Shown in pieces: positions 14,401-15,494 of a stretch of 15,494 nucleotides of DNA (the stretch's first letter is position 1; each line of letters starts with the position of its first letter). Origin of the DNA: Flavobacteriaceae bacterium (lineage in GTDB: Bacteria; Bacteroidota; Bacteroidia; Flavobacteriales; Flavobacteriaceae); NCBI GenBank assembly GCA_013003145.1, contig JABDLH010000215.1:1-15494 (forward strand), written 5' to 3'. A model generated the notes under the pieces. The model ran no database searches. It worked only from the letters and a program-made list of their open reading frames with translations, and had not been told where the DNA came from. Made by a program: the position numbers and the translations under genes.

Positions 14401-14822
14401 TAGCCGATCTTTTCAGTGAGGTCGTTCCACACATCGGTATAGCGCATCACCGCCTTACGGCAGGCGCTATTGTACTCTTCTACGGAAATTTTGGTTCCAA
14501 TATCCTCCTTGGTAATACCCAGCTCCTTTTCCACACCCAGTTCTATGGGGAGGCCATGGGTATCCCACCCGGCCTTACGCTTTACCTGGAATCCCTTCAT
14601 GGTCTTATAGCGCGGAAAAATATCCTTGATAGTCCTGGCCATTACATGGTGGATACCGGGTTTCCCGTTCGCAGAAGGAGGTCCTTCGTAAAAGACATAG
14701 CTCTCCTTTCCTTCCCTGCTGCTGATGCTTTTCTCAAATATCTGCTGCGCTTCCCAGAAAGACTGCACGTCCTCGGCTACTTTGGGTAGGTCCAAACTCT
14801 TATATTCCGTAAATTTCGTCAT
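11418..14822 (-). CDS. ileS: isoleucyl-tRNA synthetase, type 2 with GIHH signature
   Basis: This 1134-residue class I synthetase charges tRNA-Ile with isoleucine and edits valine. The Rossmann core begins with YEGPPSANGKPGIHHVMA (45-62), where the HIGH signature reads Gly56-Ile57-His58-His59. KMSKR follows at 682-686 (KEGKKMSKRLGN). The editing domain is inserted between them: the Thr-rich motif AWTTTPWTLPSN starts at Ala235 and GTGIVHTSPTFGADD ends with Asp368-Asp369. The anticodon-binding region and a long C-terminal part (about 830-1134) lack cysteines of a zinc finger. KMSKR in place of KMSKS, the length and the C-terminus fit the eukaryote-like IleRS2 group, known for low mupirocin sensitivity. 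It is the first gene of a run with the DksA-like gene. A possible -7 box lies at 14842-14849. Confidence 0.97.
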   Translation of the reverse strand: MTKFTEYKSLDLPKVAEDVQSFWEAQQIFEKSISSREGKESYVFYEGPPSANGKPGIHHVMARTIKDIFPRYKTMKGFQVKRKAGWDTHGLPIELGVEKELGITKEDIGTKISVEEYNSACRKAVMRYTDVWNDLTEKIGYWVDMENPYVTYEPKYMETVWWLLKQIYEKGLIYKGYTIQPYSPKAGTGLSSHELNQPGTYQEVTDTTVTAQFRTIKDSLPAGLKKYQGEIYFLAWTTTPWTLPSNTALTVGPKIEYALVRSFNQYTYEPILVMVAKNLVSQVFSGKFEAVTEEEAFDTFTSDSKKVPYQIVDSFTGSELVGIRYEQLLAYALPYQDAENAFRVISGDFVTTEDGTGIVHTSPTFGADDMMVAQKAEPPVPPLLVKDENGNPVPLVDLQGKFRPELQELAGKYVKNEYYGEGEAPERSVDVEIAIKLKEENKAFKVEKYVHTYPNCWRTDKPILYYPLDSWFIQVTEVKDRMWQLNQEINWKPKATGEGRFGNWLANANDWNLSRSRYWGIPLPIWRTEDGKEVKCIGSVSELKEEMTKAVSAGLMEKDIFEGFEPGNMDAANYEKIDLHKNIVDQVVLLSDSGKPMRRESDLIDVWFDSGSMPYAQWHYPFENRELIDEGKTFPADFIAEGVDQTRGWFYTLHAIATLVFDSVAYKNVVSNGLVLDKEGKKMSKRLGNAVDPFETMNEHGPDATRWYMISNANPWDNLKFDVDGIVEVKRKFFGTLYNTYAFFALYANIDSFTYKEADIPLNERPEIDQWILSELHTLIREVENAYETYEPTRAARAISDYVQENLSNWYVRLSRRRFWKGDYQQDKISAYQTLYTCLKTIAQLGAPIAPFFMDRLYSDLTAATVSDREESVHLTNFPVYQEELVNKSLESKMQKAQQISSLVLSIRQKEKIKVRQPLQKIMIPVLHETQRQEIEAVAELIKSEVNVKEIQLLDDASGVLVKSIKPNFKVLGPRFGKEMKKIAAAIAAMGQEDIQKIEQIGEINLGIDNKSVILQLNEVEITSQDIEGWLVASTGSITVALDITIDEDLRKEGIARELVNRIQNLRKESGYEVTDKIDVKILKDGFVEKAVESNINYIKSETLTAELNMEEKLDQGTEIAFDEVNTKLYIQKH

Positions 14823-14841
14823 AAGCGCTATTTAAAGTCTG

Positions 14842-14849
14842 CAAAATTA
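14842..14849 (-). promoter_or_regulatory. possible -7 box for ileS
   Basis: TAATTTTG on the minus strand matches TAnnTTTG exactly, 20 nt before the ileS start codon. The nearest TTTG upstream (14863-14866) is only 13 nt away, shorter than the usual spacing, so the -33 element is uncertain. The position, behind a terminator and before the operon, supports a promoter here. Confidence 0.35.
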
Positions 14850-14884
14850 ATGAAAATTTGCCCAAATTACGGGGGATAGCATAC

Positions 14885-14910
14885 AAAAAAAGCCCCGATA
14901 AACGGGGCTT
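14885..14910 (-). terminator. rho-independent terminator of the DUF4382-like gene
   Basis: AAGCCCCG (14890-14897) pairs with CGGGGCTT (14903-14910) around a 5-nt loop. On the minus strand the stem is followed by seven T (A-run 14885-14891 on plus). It lies 25 nt behind the stop codon of the partial gene at the right edge and in front of the ileS promoter region. Confidence 0.88.
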
Positions 14911-14935
14911 ATTAATAACTAATTCAAATAATTGA

Positions 14936-15494
14936 CTACTTGGTTCCCGTAATGGTTACGTTAGCACTGACCTGCAGGGCTCCTGTTACGCTGATCCCAC
15001 CGAGGTTAAGACCTGTAGAAGACTCTGCTTCTAACAGTGCATTGAAGTCTAAACTTCCCTGGTTCTCTGTGTACGAGACAAATACAAGTTCATACTCACC
15101 TTCTTCCAGGAAATTCAGGCTATAGGAATTAGTAAGCCCGCTAACGGTGCTACTGGTGACTGCGTTGGCAAAGGTTACCTCGCTTTCCCCGCTACCTCTT
15201 GTTTCGGCCTCGGCATCAAAGCTCCCTTTCTCGTAAGCATATACGATGATCTTATCGGAAGTATTCTGGCTGTCATTCACCGTACCATTGATCATCCCGG
15301 TTGTTTCGGCATTTACCGTACGAATTCCTCCGCTGATCTCTGACATGGACACGAATTCAAAATCAGAACTCATAGTACCCTGCTCTTCCCTGATAGTCTT
15401 GCGAAGGTCAAAATCGAGCACTATTTCATTTCCGGCGCCTGCAAATACTTCATAAGCATCTTTCACCGTAATTGTATTGGAAGCAGCAGTCAGT
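14936..15494 (-). CDS. DUF4382-like surface or secreted protein (N-terminus outside window)
   Basis: The frame is open from the right edge to a TAG at 14936-14938, giving 186 codons with the 5' part missing; no start codon is needed inside the window. The first visible part (SNTITVKDAYEVFAGAGNEI, then VLDFDLRKTI) resembles the C-terminal half of the DUF4382 domain found in Bacteroidota lipoproteins. The rest is low-charge and rich in Ser, Thr, Gly and Glu with beta strands (TTGMINGTVNDSQN, SLNFLEEGEYELVFVSY, ISVTGALQVSANVTITGTK), like a carboxypeptidase-regulatory or Ig-like extension. The signal sequence would lie outside the window. Function is unknown. A terminator follows 25 nt downstream. 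Confidence 0.7.
   Translation of the reverse strand, partial: LTAASNTITVKDAYEVFAGAGNEIVLDFDLRKTIREEQGTMSSDFEFVSMSEISGGIRTVNAETTGMINGTVNDSQNTSDKIIVYAYEKGSFDAEAETRGSGESEVTFANAVTSSTVSGLTNSYSLNFLEEGEYELVFVSYTENQGSLDFNALLEAESSTGLNLGGISVTGALQVSANVTITGTK

Overview
The window looks like chromosomal core DNA from a marine-type Flavobacteriaceae bacterium (phylum Bacteroidota). The signs are moderate GC content, -7 promoter boxes of the Bacteroidota TAnnTTTG type with no clear Shine-Dalgarno sequences, lineage-typical proteins (DUF3108, a DUF4382-like protein, a patatin-POTRA-barrel protein, LspA with a large insert) and a gene order familiar from that family. I see no insertion sequence, prophage, CRISPR array, tRNA or rRNA. 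All long genes are on the minus strand except one on the plus strand.

Layout in window order. (1) 1-2976, minus strand, transcribed from right to left: DUF3108 protein, then tryptophan 2,3-dioxygenase, then an M23 lipoprotein peptidase that runs off the left edge. The spacings are 8 and 2 nt, so this is very likely one operon, with a -7 box just in front of the DUF3108 start. (2) 3109-3211: a compact, well-formed candidate small RNA gene with promoter, two hairpins and a strong terminator. (3) 3333-4475: 4-hydroxyphenylpyruvate dioxygenase, apparently a single gene. (4) 4705-8751: uvrC followed after 9 nt by a secreted patatin-like phospholipase with its own POTRA and outer-membrane barrel, driven from a clear uvrC promoter. 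(5) 8752-9159: a 408-nt stretch between divergent transcripts that holds a 21-bp tandem direct repeat and a possible 28-codon membrane-peptide ORF. (6) 9160-9726, plus strand: 5-formyltetrahydrofolate cyclo-ligase, whose 3' end overlaps the convergent lspA by 19 bp. (7) 9708-14822, minus strand: ileS, then a DksA-like regulator without zinc cysteines, then a UUCG-loop terminator, then a secreted protein of unknown function, then lspA. (8) 14885-15494: terminator and 3' part of a DUF4382-like protein that runs off the right edge.

Functional themes: aromatic amino acid breakdown (tryptophan to N-formylkynurenine, tyrosine-derived 4-hydroxyphenylpyruvate to homogentisate) interleaved with envelope proteins; nucleotide excision repair; lipoprotein maturation; translation. 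The points most worth a second look are the noncanonical GIHH signature of the isoleucyl-tRNA synthetase (a predicted mupirocin hyper-resistance marker), the candidate sRNA at 3109-3211, the repeat plus microprotein region at 8938-9114, the zinc-less DksA and the His-to-Cys change in the M23 metal site.
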